Shown here: piece by piece, positions 27,966 to 36,694 of the stretch
How positions within the stretch are numbered: the stretch's first letter is position 1
Layout of the letters: each line of letters opens with the position of its first letter
Assembly (NCBI RefSeq): GCF_030816015.1
Contig: NZ_JAUSXN010000001.1
Location: forward strand, 1,612,001-1,676,000
DNA from: Pedobacter sp. W3I1
Lineage (GTDB): Bacteria > Bacteroidota > Bacteroidia > Sphingobacteriales > Sphingobacteriaceae
DNA: 64,000 bases
Direction: 5' to 3'
Program-made: the position numbers and the translations under genes
Notes under the pieces: model-generated
What the model was told of the DNA's origin: nothing
The model's database searches: none
What the model saw: only the letters and a program-made list of their open reading frames with translations

Positions 27966-29153
27966 ATGTCAGCAACTATTAAGAAAGCACAAAGACTAAG
28001 AGCCGACATCATTAAGCTACTTTATTATAAAAAAACATCATCTCTTACCGATTTAAGTAAACGTACTAAAAAGAGCTTGCCTTTAATTACGTCGACTGTA
28101 AATGCATTGATAGAGGATGGTTTAATTATAGAGCAGGGATTAGCACCATCTACCGGAGGCCGCCGCCCTTTAAATTTTTTATTAAACCCCGATTACAAGA
28201 GGTATATAATAGCCGTAGCAATGGATCAGTTAACTAGTCAGTTAACTATATACGATTTATCCAATCAACAGATTTTACCAACACAGGTGATCGATTTAGA
28301 TATGACAGAGGGTAAAAGTGCTGATACTTTAATTGCATTCATTGATCATTGCATAAAGAAATCAACAATCGATAAAGAAAATTTTTTGGGGATTGGCATT
28401 GGTATGCCGGGTTTTGTGAATGCAGAAAAGGGAATGAACTATTCTTTTATGCAGGTTGAAAACGATATAAGCCTGCAAGACTATCTCGCTAAAAAATTAA
28501 GTTTACCAGTTTATATAGATAACGACTCGAGTTTGATCGCCTTAGCTGAATTAAACTTTGGTGAAGCAAGAAATTTAAAAGATGTACTCGTCGTGAATAT
28601 TGGCTGGGGTACAGGTTTGGGGATGATTATTAATGGCAAATTATACCGGGGTAGTAGCGGCTATGCTGGTGAGTTTAGTCATATCCCTTTATCTAATTCA
28701 AATACCTTATGCTCTTGTGGTAAACGGGGGTGCCTTGAAGTGGAAACATCTCTTTTGGTGATGGTTCAGAAAGCAGAAGCAGCGGTAAAAAACGGAGAAG
28801 AAACAAGTTTAAAAACTCTTTTTAATGACAGAAGTAAAAGCCATGTTGATCATTTTTTAAACGCTGTTGTAAAACAAGATCCTGTAGCCATTTCTATATT
28901 AGCTGATGCCGCATTTCAGATTGGTAAAGGATTAGCGACTTTAATCCATATTATGAATCCTGAACGAATTGTATTAAGTGGCCGTGGCGCAAAAGCAGGG
29001 AAAATGCTTCTACCGCCAATACAGCAGGCTATTAATGAGTTTTGTATACCTCGAGTAGCTGAACAAACAGAAATTAAATGCTCTAGCTTAAGCGATCAGG
29101 CTGAGCTACTGGCTGCTGCCAGCTTGATGGTGGAAAATAGCCTATTTGAATAA
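27966..29153 (+). CDS. ROK-family transcriptional regulator (NagC/XylR-like)
   Basis: The protein has 395 residues. An N-terminal winged helix-turn-helix (about 10-75, SLTDLSKRTKKSLPLITSTVNAL) precedes a ROK sugar-kinase-like domain. That domain has the ATP/sugar region GIGIGMPGFVN, the sugar-contact YIDNDSSLIAL and the zinc site (H in GEFSHIPL, then CSCGKRGC). ROK repressors release DNA on binding a sugar or sugar phosphate. Lying between the SusCD block and the GH29/GH3 pair, it is the best candidate for the local substrate sensor. The effector cannot be deduced. Confidence 0.92.
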   Translation: MSATIKKAQRLRADIIKLLYYKKTSSLTDLSKRTKKSLPLITSTVNALIEDGLIIEQGLAPSTGGRRPLNFLLNPDYKRYIIAVAMDQLTSQLTIYDLSNQQILPTQVIDLDMTEGKSADTLIAFIDHCIKKSTIDKENFLGIGIGMPGFVNAEKGMNYSFMQVENDISLQDYLAKKLSLPVYIDNDSSLIALAELNFGEARNLKDVLVVNIGWGTGLGMIINGKLYRGSSGYAGEFSHIPLSNSNTLCSCGKRGCLEVETSLLVMVQKAEAAVKNGEETSLKTLFNDRSKSHVDHFLNAVVKQDPVAISILADAAFQIGKGLATLIHIMNPERIVLSGRGAKAGKMLLPPIQQAINEFCIPRVAEQTEIKCSSLSDQAELLAAASLMVENSLFE

Positions 29154-29249
29154 TTAATTAAGCAAAAAATAAAATAATTTTTAATTAACAACCGAAATTA
29201 TGAGGAACCATCTTTAACCAAAACTAACTTAAACGAATTATAAAAAAAA

Positions 29250-29630
29250 ATGTACTTAACTTGCTTAAGTGTGTTTTTGTTAACCTTTTTGACAATAACA
29301 GCTTTTGTCCAAAAAACCATTATCGTACGGGGTGGAAGCATCCGGACCAATACGAGGTGTAAGAGGCTTTATTAAAGGCACAACTAAAGCTACCCAAATA
29401 GATGCTACGGGTAAATTCTCTATTTCGGCAACTGAAGGAAATATGCTTGTTTTTAGATCTGTTAGCTATGCTTCAAAAGAAATTAGTGAACCAGCGTTTT
29501 CAACAATAGGTGTTAGACTAGAGCCATCTATTAATAGCTTGAATGAAGTTCAGGTTACAACGGCTCTAGGTGCTAATTGAGAAAAGAATCATTAGGATAT
29601 GCAATACAAATGGTTTCTGGATCTAATTGA
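29250..29630 (+). pseudogene. Frameshifted, truncated susC relic
   Basis: Three frames together read as the start of a second SusC. The first gives a signal peptide from ATG 29250 (MYLTCLSVFLLTFLTITAF, then VQKTIIVRG). After a +1 shift near 29330 the next gives VEASGPIRGV, FIKGTTKATQIDATGKFSIS and NEVQVTTALGAN. After another shift at the 29580 stop the third gives RKESLGYAIQMVSGSN, then a stop at 29630. Residues align with the intact SusC upstream (ASGPFPGANV, KGTQKSTQTDVNGKFSIS, VTTGFG). No plug or barrel remains. The nearby GH29 and GH3 may once have belonged to this lost transporter. Confidence 0.85.
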
Positions 29631-29730
29631 CCATTGCACAAGCCCCAAAAATGTTAATGAAAATTTATTAGATACCTTAATTTATCACCGATCCCAGCAT
29701 TGTTTTGTGCTGAGATTTTAATTATTGAAA

Positions 29731-31158
29731 ATGAATATGAAGTATTTTATTTTGCTATTATTGTTTTTCAGCTTTTCTGCTATAGTTTCTGCTCAACAGA
29801 ACGATATTATGCCCCAATCAGAAATTTACGAATGGCCAAAAGATGAAGCCGTAAAAAAGAAATTAGAACACTGGCAAGACCAAAAATTTGGAATGATTAT
29901 CCACTGGGGCTTATATGCTGTTCCTGGAATTATTGAATCCTGGTCAATCTGTTCGGAAGACTGGATTGACAGAGACAGTACGATAAAGTACGATGATTAC
30001 AAGAAATGGTATTGGGGGCTGAATGAAAAATTTAATCCAACCCAATTTAATCCCGAGCAATGGGCAAAGGCGGGTAAAGACGCTGGAATGAGATACCTGG
30101 TTTTTACCACCAAACATCACGATGGCTTTGCCATGTTCGATACCAAAGAAAGCGATTTCAGCATTGCAAAAGGTCCATTTGCCAACAATCCTAAAAAAGA
30201 TGTTGCCAAATATGTATTCGATGCTTTCCGGAAGCAAAATTTTATGATCGGTGCTTATTTTTCTAAACCCGACTGGCATTCGCAATACTATTGGTGGGAT
30301 AAATATGCCACTGTAGACAGGAATAATAATTACGATATCAGAAAGAACCCGTGGCGCTGGAATAAGTTTAAAAGTTATACCCAGAATCAGATTGGTGAGC
30401 TGATGAACAATTATGGAAGCATTGATATTTTGTGGTTAGATGGCGGTTGGGTAAGGCCTTTAGCATCAGTAAATGAAGAAGTACTTTCCTGGGGAGCACC
30501 AATTCCGGAGTGGAGTCAGGATATTGATATGCCTAAAATTGCCGCTGATGCCCGGAAAGCACAGCCGGGTTTAATTATGGTTGATCGGACTGTACATGGA
30601 CAGTTTGAAAATTACCAAACCCCAGAACAAAAAATTCCGGAAACGCAATTGGATTACCCATGGGAAAGCTGCATGACTTTAGGCGGAGCCTGGGGTTTTG
30701 TACCCAACGATCAGTATAAATCGGCAGGTGAAGTGGTTCATAAACTAGTAGAAATAGTAGCCAAAGGTGGAAGTTTGCTTTTAGGTATTGGGCCTAAGGC
30801 TGAAGGTACGCTACCTGATGATGTGGTTACGAAATTGACGGAAATTGGTAAATGGACCAGTAAAAATGGTGCTGCCATATACGGAACACGGATAACCAAA
30901 AATTATCATGATGGACAAAACTGGTTTACACAAAGTAAAGATGGTAAAATTATTTATGGCATCAGTTTGCTTGGCAATACGCCGCTTAAGGGAATTTCCT
31001 GGCAGGGAAGTATTCCTAAAAAAGGAACTTCGATTACCATTTTAAGCACTAACCAAAAAGTAAAATGGACATTGAAAGATGGCCGGGTGCACTTCGATTT
31101 TCCTAAAACAGAGGAAAAAATTGCCTTGACTTTTTCTTTTACGCCCGAAACCGATTAG
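29731..31158 (+). CDS. Alpha-L-fucosidase, GH29
   Basis: This secreted GH29 enzyme has 475 residues and a signal peptide ending VSAQQ. Hallmarks are FGMIIHWGLYAVPG, the substrate-contacting TTKHHDGFAMFDTK and the nucleophile D237 in DILWLDGGW. The second barrel half (GGSLLLGIGPKAEG) and a short beta-sandwich follow. GH29 enzymes remove terminal alpha-L-fucose with retention. I use ATG 29731; the open frame continues two codons upstream to a TTG. The gene ends 2 bp before the GH3 start, so the two are an operon. Specificity (alpha-1,2 versus 1,3/1,4) is not resolved. Confidence 0.94.
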   Translation: MNMKYFILLLLFFSFSAIVSAQQNDIMPQSEIYEWPKDEAVKKKLEHWQDQKFGMIIHWGLYAVPGIIESWSICSEDWIDRDSTIKYDDYKKWYWGLNEKFNPTQFNPEQWAKAGKDAGMRYLVFTTKHHDGFAMFDTKESDFSIAKGPFANNPKKDVAKYVFDAFRKQNFMIGAYFSKPDWHSQYYWWDKYATVDRNNNYDIRKNPWRWNKFKSYTQNQIGELMNNYGSIDILWLDGGWVRPLASVNEEVLSWGAPIPEWSQDIDMPKIAADARKAQPGLIMVDRTVHGQFENYQTPEQKIPETQLDYPWESCMTLGGAWGFVPNDQYKSAGEVVHKLVEIVAKGGSLLLGIGPKAEGTLPDDVVTKLTEIGKWTSKNGAAIYGTRITKNYHDGQNWFTQSKDGKIIYGISLLGNTPLKGISWQGSIPKKGTSITILSTNQKVKWTLKDGRVHFDFPKTEEKIALTFSFTPETD

Positions 31159-31160
31159 TA

Positions 31161-33833
31161 ATGTCGAAATCAATAAAATACCTATACTTATTGCCTACAC
31201 TTTTTTTCTCTTGTAGCCTTTTTGCGCAAGTTAAAAAAGGGCAATCTTTACCCTATAAAAATTCAAAATTAAGTGTCGATTTGAGGGTAAAAGACCTCAT
31301 TTCGAGAATGACATCAGAAGAGAAATTTTGGCAGTTGTTCATGATTCCAGGTGATGTAACCGAAACAAACAAAGAACAGTTTAAGCATGGTATTTTTGGT
31401 CTGCAGGTAAGTGCAGCTGCACAAGGAACTGGTAATGCCCAGCAAATGTTGACCTATAATACCTCTGAAGACGGACTTTCTCTGGCTAAAAAGGTTAATA
31501 AAATTCAAAAGTATTTTGTTGAGGAAACCCGTTTGGGCATCCCGATCATTCCATTCGATGAAGCTTTACATGGTTTGGTTAGGCAAGGCGCTACCGCTTT
31601 TCCGCAATCCATTGGTTTAGCTGCGAGTTTCGATACTGCTTTAGTGGCCAGGATTGGTACGGCTATTGCCCATGAGGCAAGGGCACGTGGCTTGAGAGAT
31701 CTTTTGGCACCTGTAATTAATATGGCTACAGATGTAAGATGGGGAAGGGTAGAAGAAACCTACGGTGAAGATCCTTATCTAACAACAGTTCTGGGCCATG
31801 CCTTTATGAATGCCATAGAAAGGCAGAATATTATTGTTACCCCAAAACATTTTATTGCCAATGTTGGCGATGGCGGTCGAGATAGTTATCCAATCGAAAT
31901 GGATAAACATTATTTAGAAGAAATTCATTTTCCTGCATTTAAAGATGGCGTTAAAAATGTAGGCATCCGTTCATTAATGACTTCCTATAACAGTGTTTTT
32001 GGTTCTCCTGCAACCTCAAATAAATGGCTGTTAACCACTAAACTAAAAACGGAGTGGGGCTTTAAAGGTTTCGTTATTTCTGATGCAGGTGCAGTTGGCG
32101 GTGCTAATGTATTACATTTTACGGCTAAAGATTATAGAGATGCAACGGCACAATCAATTAACGCAGGCCTTGATGTAATCTTCCAGGTAGATTATAACCA
32201 TTACAAACTTTTTCTGCCAGCATTTTTGGATGGCAGCATTCCCAAATCGAGAATAGACGATGCCCTTGCCAGGGTTCTGAAAGCTAAATTCGAGTTGGGG
32301 CTGTTTGAGCATCCATATGTAGATGAAAGTATTGCAGAAAAGATGTTAAGCGATCAGAGTAACCATAATCTGGCCAAAGAGGCTGCTTTAAAATCATTTG
32401 TACTCTTAAAAAACGATAACAACACGCTTCCGCTAAAAGGTGCAAAACGGATTCTATTATTAGGCGAAGATGCAATTGAAGCCAGGTTAGGTGGATATAG
32501 CGGTACTGGAAATAATAAAGTAAATATTTTGGATGGGCTTAAAAATGCGGTATCCGATGATTTTAAGATTAATTATTTAAAAGGAAGCAGCCGGGAGCCG
32601 CAGTCTTATATTCCAATTGATAGCCAGTTTCTTTCAACAAATCAAAAAGCAGGATTAACCGGAACCTATTACAAAGGACTTCACCTCTCCGGAAAACCCG
32701 TTAAAGAAATAAATAATAAGGTTATTAATTTCAGTTGGACATTATATCCTCCAGACGAGCAGCTCCAGCTGGATGATTATTCGGTAAGGTGGGATGGTAA
32801 AATTAAAGTACCACAGAATACAGATGTTAATATCGGATTGGAGGGAAACGATGGTTACCGATTATACCTGGATAACCAGTTACTTATCGATAATTGGGAT
32901 AAAAAGTCTTTCAATACCAAGACAATTCCCTTTCATTTCGAGAAAAATAAGGAATATGTCATTAAGGTCGAATTTTTTGAACCTAAGGGCAATGGCAAAA
33001 TCAAATTGATCTGGGATTATAAGATCAGTAAATCAAACGAAATAGCTGATGCAGTGGCCGCGGCAAAGAATAACGATGCAATCATATTTGTTGCGGGTAT
33101 AAAAGAAGGCGAGTTTTTAGATCGGGCGATGTTAAACCTGCCAGGTAACCAAGAATTGTTATTGGAAGAACTTGCAAAAACAGGAAAACCTATTATCGTG
33201 GTATTAACCGGTGGAAGTGCCATCAATATGCAGCCCTGGTTAAATAAAGTTAACGCGGTTTTAAACGTGTGGTATCCTGGCGAAGCTGGAGGCGCTGCCA
33301 TTGCTGATGTATTGCTCGGGAAGATAAATCCATCAGGTAAACTGCCAATTACTTACCCGGTTGACGAATCGCAGTTACCCCTGGTTTATAACCACAAACC
33401 TACCGGGAGAGGCGATGATTATAACAATTTAAGCGGCGAGCCACTTTTTCCTTTTGGATACGGATTAAGTTATACCAACTTTTCTTACAACAACTTGAAA
33501 TTTAACCGCAAAAGTATCGCTAAAAATGAAACTGCTAATTTAAGCTTCGAGCTTAAAAATATAGGCAATTACGATGGTGAAGAAGTGGTACAATTGTACA
33601 TGAGGCCTTTGTTAAGCAAATTGGCTCAACCTGTTCTTGCACTGAGAGCTTTCCAGAGGATACATTTAAAGGTTGGTGAAACAAAGATCATTTCATTCAA
33701 ACTGGATAAAGAGGTGCTGCAAACACTCAATATCAATAATGTATGGGAAGTTGCTCCAGGGGAATATAGAATCATGATTGGCTCATCAAGTAAATCACTT
33801 TATTTAAAAGATAATTTAACGGTTAAGCCTTAA
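31161..33833 (+). CDS. GH3 beta-glycosidase with inserted PA14 domain
   Basis: This is an exported GH3 enzyme of 890 residues with a signal peptide (about 1-23). The GH3 N-domain (about 40-380) has the nucleophile D308 in GFVISDAGAV and the substrate-binding KHFIAN. The GH3 C-domain is interrupted by a PA14 domain (about 490-630, WTLYPPDEQLQLDDYSVRWDG). A C-terminal fibronectin III-like domain (about 780-885) is present. Members of this architecture act as beta-glucosidases or beta-xylosidases on oligosaccharides. Coupled to the GH29, it suggests processing of a fucose-containing glycan. A strong terminator follows. Confidence 0.94.
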   Translation: MSKSIKYLYLLPTLFFSCSLFAQVKKGQSLPYKNSKLSVDLRVKDLISRMTSEEKFWQLFMIPGDVTETNKEQFKHGIFGLQVSAAAQGTGNAQQMLTYNTSEDGLSLAKKVNKIQKYFVEETRLGIPIIPFDEALHGLVRQGATAFPQSIGLAASFDTALVARIGTAIAHEARARGLRDLLAPVINMATDVRWGRVEETYGEDPYLTTVLGHAFMNAIERQNIIVTPKHFIANVGDGGRDSYPIEMDKHYLEEIHFPAFKDGVKNVGIRSLMTSYNSVFGSPATSNKWLLTTKLKTEWGFKGFVISDAGAVGGANVLHFTAKDYRDATAQSINAGLDVIFQVDYNHYKLFLPAFLDGSIPKSRIDDALARVLKAKFELGLFEHPYVDESIAEKMLSDQSNHNLAKEAALKSFVLLKNDNNTLPLKGAKRILLLGEDAIEARLGGYSGTGNNKVNILDGLKNAVSDDFKINYLKGSSREPQSYIPIDSQFLSTNQKAGLTGTYYKGLHLSGKPVKEINNKVINFSWTLYPPDEQLQLDDYSVRWDGKIKVPQNTDVNIGLEGNDGYRLYLDNQLLIDNWDKKSFNTKTIPFHFEKNKEYVIKVEFFEPKGNGKIKLIWDYKISKSNEIADAVAAAKNNDAIIFVAGIKEGEFLDRAMLNLPGNQELLLEELAKTGKPIIVVLTGGSAINMQPWLNKVNAVLNVWYPGEAGGAAIADVLLGKINPSGKLPITYPVDESQLPLVYNHKPTGRGDDYNNLSGEPLFPFGYGLSYTNFSYNNLKFNRKSIAKNETANLSFELKNIGNYDGEEVVQLYMRPLLSKLAQPVLALRAFQRIHLKVGETKIISFKLDKEVLQTLNINNVWEVAPGEYRIMIGSSSKSLYLKDNLTVKP

Positions 33834-33860
33834 AAAAATACTTCCTATCAAGTAATAGTT

Positions 33861-33892
33861 GCCGCAGATTCTGGTAAATCTGCGGCTTTTTT
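33861..33892 (+). terminator. Rho-independent terminator after GH3
   Basis: A perfect 10-bp GC-rich stem (GCCGCAGATT/AATCTGCGGC) with a short loop is followed by T6. It lies 28 bp after the GH3 stop codon and separates it from the convergent metalloprotease gene. Confidence 0.85.
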
Positions 33893-33896
33893 AAGA

Positions 33897-35078
33897 TTAA
33901 TCTAATCCATAATTCTTTAGTGCAATGGAAACATAGCCATTTTGTACAGACATGTTAAGATTAGAAAAAGTAATTGTTTTATCGGTAGCATTTATAACTC
34001 CATTAACTGTAGAGCCGTTTGCATTTGCTGTGGCAGATACTGGCATATATCCTGAACTTATTTTTACTACTAGCGTCGAGCTTGGATTATAACTGCTAAT
34101 GTTATAAACATAAGTAGCGGTAGTATTTACTGGCGGGGTAGAAATTGTGGCAGCAATGTGAGTTCCATTAAGTATTAATCCATAATAAGTTGGTGTATTA
34201 CTCATGGTTGTAACCCTAAAAGAGTAAGTATATGTGGGATAACCATATAAATAATTTAAGGCAACGATATCATTTGTATTAAAAGAACGATCTACACCAT
34301 TATTGCAAGCAAGCATAAATGAATTGGGCTCAGCAGAAGCGGGAGTTCCAGGGATTTGAATTGCCCCAGGAAAGTTTTGAATATCAGCACTATTATAGCT
34401 ATTGCCTTCATTCTCACTTATTGAACAACTATAACCCCGGTCATAATAGTCTGTATGTCTTAGACCTATACAGTGGCCTATTTCATGCTGAATTACAGAG
34501 GTGATATAGCCTACATCTGGATTTGTACCGAATGCAGCAGGATTTGTATTTAATCCAATTTGATTAAATGGATTTCCGGAAAAAGGAAAACCACCATAGC
34601 CTAACTTGGTGCCTGTAGGTGTTGGACCTTCATTGAAGCCAATGATTTCAATATTTCCATTGCTACTAACAAGTTGAAAGTTGATTTTCAAGTTTAATGA
34701 GTTATACCTTCCAACCGCATTACTTGCAGCTGTGGAATAAACAGCAGGTAAATTTGAAACAGAAATTGTTATTGTGCGAGGTAAGTTTTGAACTAGATTA
34801 TACGTTTGGTACTGTTCTGATTTAGCAATAATTAAGTTTGAAGAGTTTGGGTCCTTACCTAGAGAAGATTTTGGTAGAAAAATATCTCCCTCCACAATAT
34901 ACCCATCCTTCATAATTGTTATACCATTGGTATTAAATCCCATTTTTTTAATACTAGCTAATACAGATTCAGGTATTTCACTGTCTTGTTTATTTTCTAA
35001 ATTTTGTTTTTTAGAACAGGAATAAATCATGAAAATAAATAAAACCACAAAAAGCGAATACAGATTTTTTTTGATCAT
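33897..35078 (-). CDS. M57-like HEIGH zinc metallopeptidase, lipoprotein
   Basis: This 393-residue lipoprotein has its lipobox cysteine at C21 (IYSCSKK). The zinc-binding motif HEIGHCIGLRHTD near residue 200 has three histidine ligands and the catalytic glutamate, and matches the dual-action HEIGH (M57) peptidases. A glycine/asparagine-rich catalytic domain precedes a C-terminal beta-sandwich-like region (about 290-393) of serine/threonine-rich strands. It probably acts on the cell surface or outside the cell. The gene is monocistronic and convergent with GH3. Its substrate is unknown. Confidence 0.88.
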   Translation of the reverse strand: MIKKNLYSLFVVLFIFMIYSCSKKQNLENKQDSEIPESVLASIKKMGFNTNGITIMKDGYIVEGDIFLPKSSLGKDPNSSNLIIAKSEQYQTYNLVQNLPRTITISVSNLPAVYSTAASNAVGRYNSLNLKINFQLVSSNGNIEIIGFNEGPTPTGTKLGYGGFPFSGNPFNQIGLNTNPAAFGTNPDVGYITSVIQHEIGHCIGLRHTDYYDRGYSCSISENEGNSYNSADIQNFPGAIQIPGTPASAEPNSFMLACNNGVDRSFNTNDIVALNYLYGYPTYTYSFRVTTMSNTPTYYGLILNGTHIAATISTPPVNTTATYVYNISSYNPSSTLVVKISSGYMPVSATANANGSTVNGVINATDKTITFSNLNMSVQNGYVSIALKNYGLD

Positions 35079-35509
35079 AGTTGTAGATTTTGTTTGTAGG
35101 TTTAAAATTACATTATTTTAAACCTAATATACAAAGAATCTATTAGTTTTCTTGAAAATCTATTAATGCATTATGTATAAACAATTATTAGACAAGTTCA
35201 TTGCTATTAGGATTATTGCTTGATTAATAACCATTCCAAGCTTCAGAGGAATTAAACGAAATTGTTTATTGTTCCTCCCTGAAATGTCAGAAAAGATTTC
35301 AGGGGTTTAATACATCTAAATTGCGTTCTTGCACCTTATCTTCGCATAATTTGCGTTAAGCTGTAGTTGCATTTTCTTGATTTGGCTTAACAGATTGCTT
35401 CGTTGTGCTTACTCGCAATGATGAAAATTCTTAGTATTCACCTCGCTTTGCGAACTTAGCGTTTTCTTCTCCGCGTCCTTTGCGGTTAAATGTTCGAAGC
35501 CTTTACTAA
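35079..35509. other. 430-bp gap with dispersed repeat words
   Basis: No gene is seen. The first part is AT-rich and likely contains the metalloprotease promoter (minus strand). A CCTGAAATG.../...GATTTCAGGG inverted pair lies near 35277-35308. A CGCAAAG-type repeat in inverse orientation (GCGAACTTAGCG, CTTTGCGGTTAAA) fills 35440-35492. Confidence 0.5.
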
Positions 35510-36595
35510 CTATTTTAACCCTTCTATCCCTAACTTCGCAGCCAGCTCATTCAGGTCTTTCACCACAACATCAATGATCGGAATACCGCTGATTTTCCTT
35601 TCCTGCTCAAATTCGTGTTCAGGTTCGCCAGGAATGATTACCTTTTTGCCAGGATCTATCGTTTTTGCGCTTTTAAAGCGTTCTACCCAATTATCTAAAT
35701 GGTTTTTGAAGTCTGCAGCTGGTCTGAAGCCATCTACACGCATAGCGCCTAAAAAGTGACCAAGTCCTTCGCCAACCGGATTTGCAGATGGTTCTAAAAA
35801 AGCCACAAAAGGAGGTACCCATGGGCCGTAATTGGCGCCAGATAACACCGCCGATAAAATATCGACTGTAGCACTTAGCCCATAACCTTTATGACTGCCA
35901 TGATCTTTGTCGCTGCCCAAAGGTAAAAGCGAACCACCGTTTTTTAATTCGTTCGGATCGGTAGAGTTTTCTCCATTTTTATCCTGAACCCAGCCATCAG
36001 GAATACTTTTATTTGCACGTTGGGCAATTTCCAATTTGCCATTTGCTGCGGCTGCTGTAGCCATATCTACAATTACTGGTGGATATTTTCCTGCCGGGAA
36101 AGCATAACACATAGGGTTGGTACCCAGTAAACGTTCGTTAGCATAAGTAGGCGCCACCAAAGGACTTGCATTGGTCATACTAATACCAATCATATCTTTT
36201 TCTACTGCCATTAGCGCATGGTAACCTGCAATGCCAAAGTGATTGGAATTTTTAACCGATACCCATCCACTACCGTATTTTTCTGCTTTTTCGATGGCGA
36301 CCTTCATTGCAAATGGCGCAACAACCAGACCTAATCCGGCATCGCCGTCTACTGTTGCCGTAGTGGGTGTTTCATGTACTATTTTAATATCAGGTGTGGC
36401 ATTGATTCTTTTCTTTTCCCAAAGGCGTACGTAGCCACTTAAACGCGCTACACCATGTGAGTCGATTCCCCGTAAATCTGAGCGAATCAATACATCGGTT
36501 GCTAAATCGGCATGTTCATCAGAACAGCCCATTTTTTTAAAAACGTTATAAGTAAAAGTCCTGAGGTTGGTTTCGGTAAAAGTGATGAAGTTCAT
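35510..36595 (-). CDS. Malate/L-lactate dehydrogenase family (Ldh2) oxidoreductase
   Basis: This 361-residue NAD(P)-dependent dehydrogenase is of the LDH2/MDH2 type, unrelated to Rossmann-type LDH. Conserved segments are RSDLRGIDSHGVARL (catalytic histidine), SGWVSVKNSNHFGIAGYH, GTNPMCYAFPAG, VDMATAAAANGKLEIA and DHGSHKGYGLS. It would oxidise a 2-hydroxyacid such as malate, lactate or a ureidoglycolate-like compound. I start at ATG 36595, since the extra 14 codons upstream fall in a region of 7-nt repeats and do not resemble the family. Confidence 0.91.
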   Translation of the reverse strand: MNFITFTETNLRTFTYNVFKKMGCSDEHADLATDVLIRSDLRGIDSHGVARLSGYVRLWEKKRINATPDIKIVHETPTTATVDGDAGLGLVVAPFAMKVAIEKAEKYGSGWVSVKNSNHFGIAGYHALMAVEKDMIGISMTNASPLVAPTYANERLLGTNPMCYAFPAGKYPPVIVDMATAAAANGKLEIAQRANKSIPDGWVQDKNGENSTDPNELKNGGSLLPLGSDKDHGSHKGYGLSATVDILSAVLSGANYGPWVPPFVAFLEPSANPVGEGLGHFLGAMRVDGFRPAADFKNHLDNWVERFKSAKTIDPGKKVIIPGEPEHEFEQERKISGIPIIDVVVKDLNELAAKLGIEGLK

Positions 36596-36602
36596 TTTGC
36601 TG

Positions 36603-36692
36603 GTATCAAGTTGTAGGTAATGAGTATTGAGTAGCAAGTATCGAGATTGGGCGCTTTAGGTCATCGGCTCCCGACTCCCGACTCCGGACTAA
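36603..36692. repeat. Degenerate 7-nt repeat arrays
   Basis: Two arrays are adjacent. 36605-36650 reads as consecutive heptamers GTATCAA, GTTGTAG, GTAATGA, GTATTGA, GTAGCAA, GTATCGA. 36667-36690 reads CTCCCGA, CTCCCGA, CTCCGGA, CT. They lie between the Ldh2 gene and the bshC relic. Confidence 0.7.
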
Positions 36693-36694
36693 TA

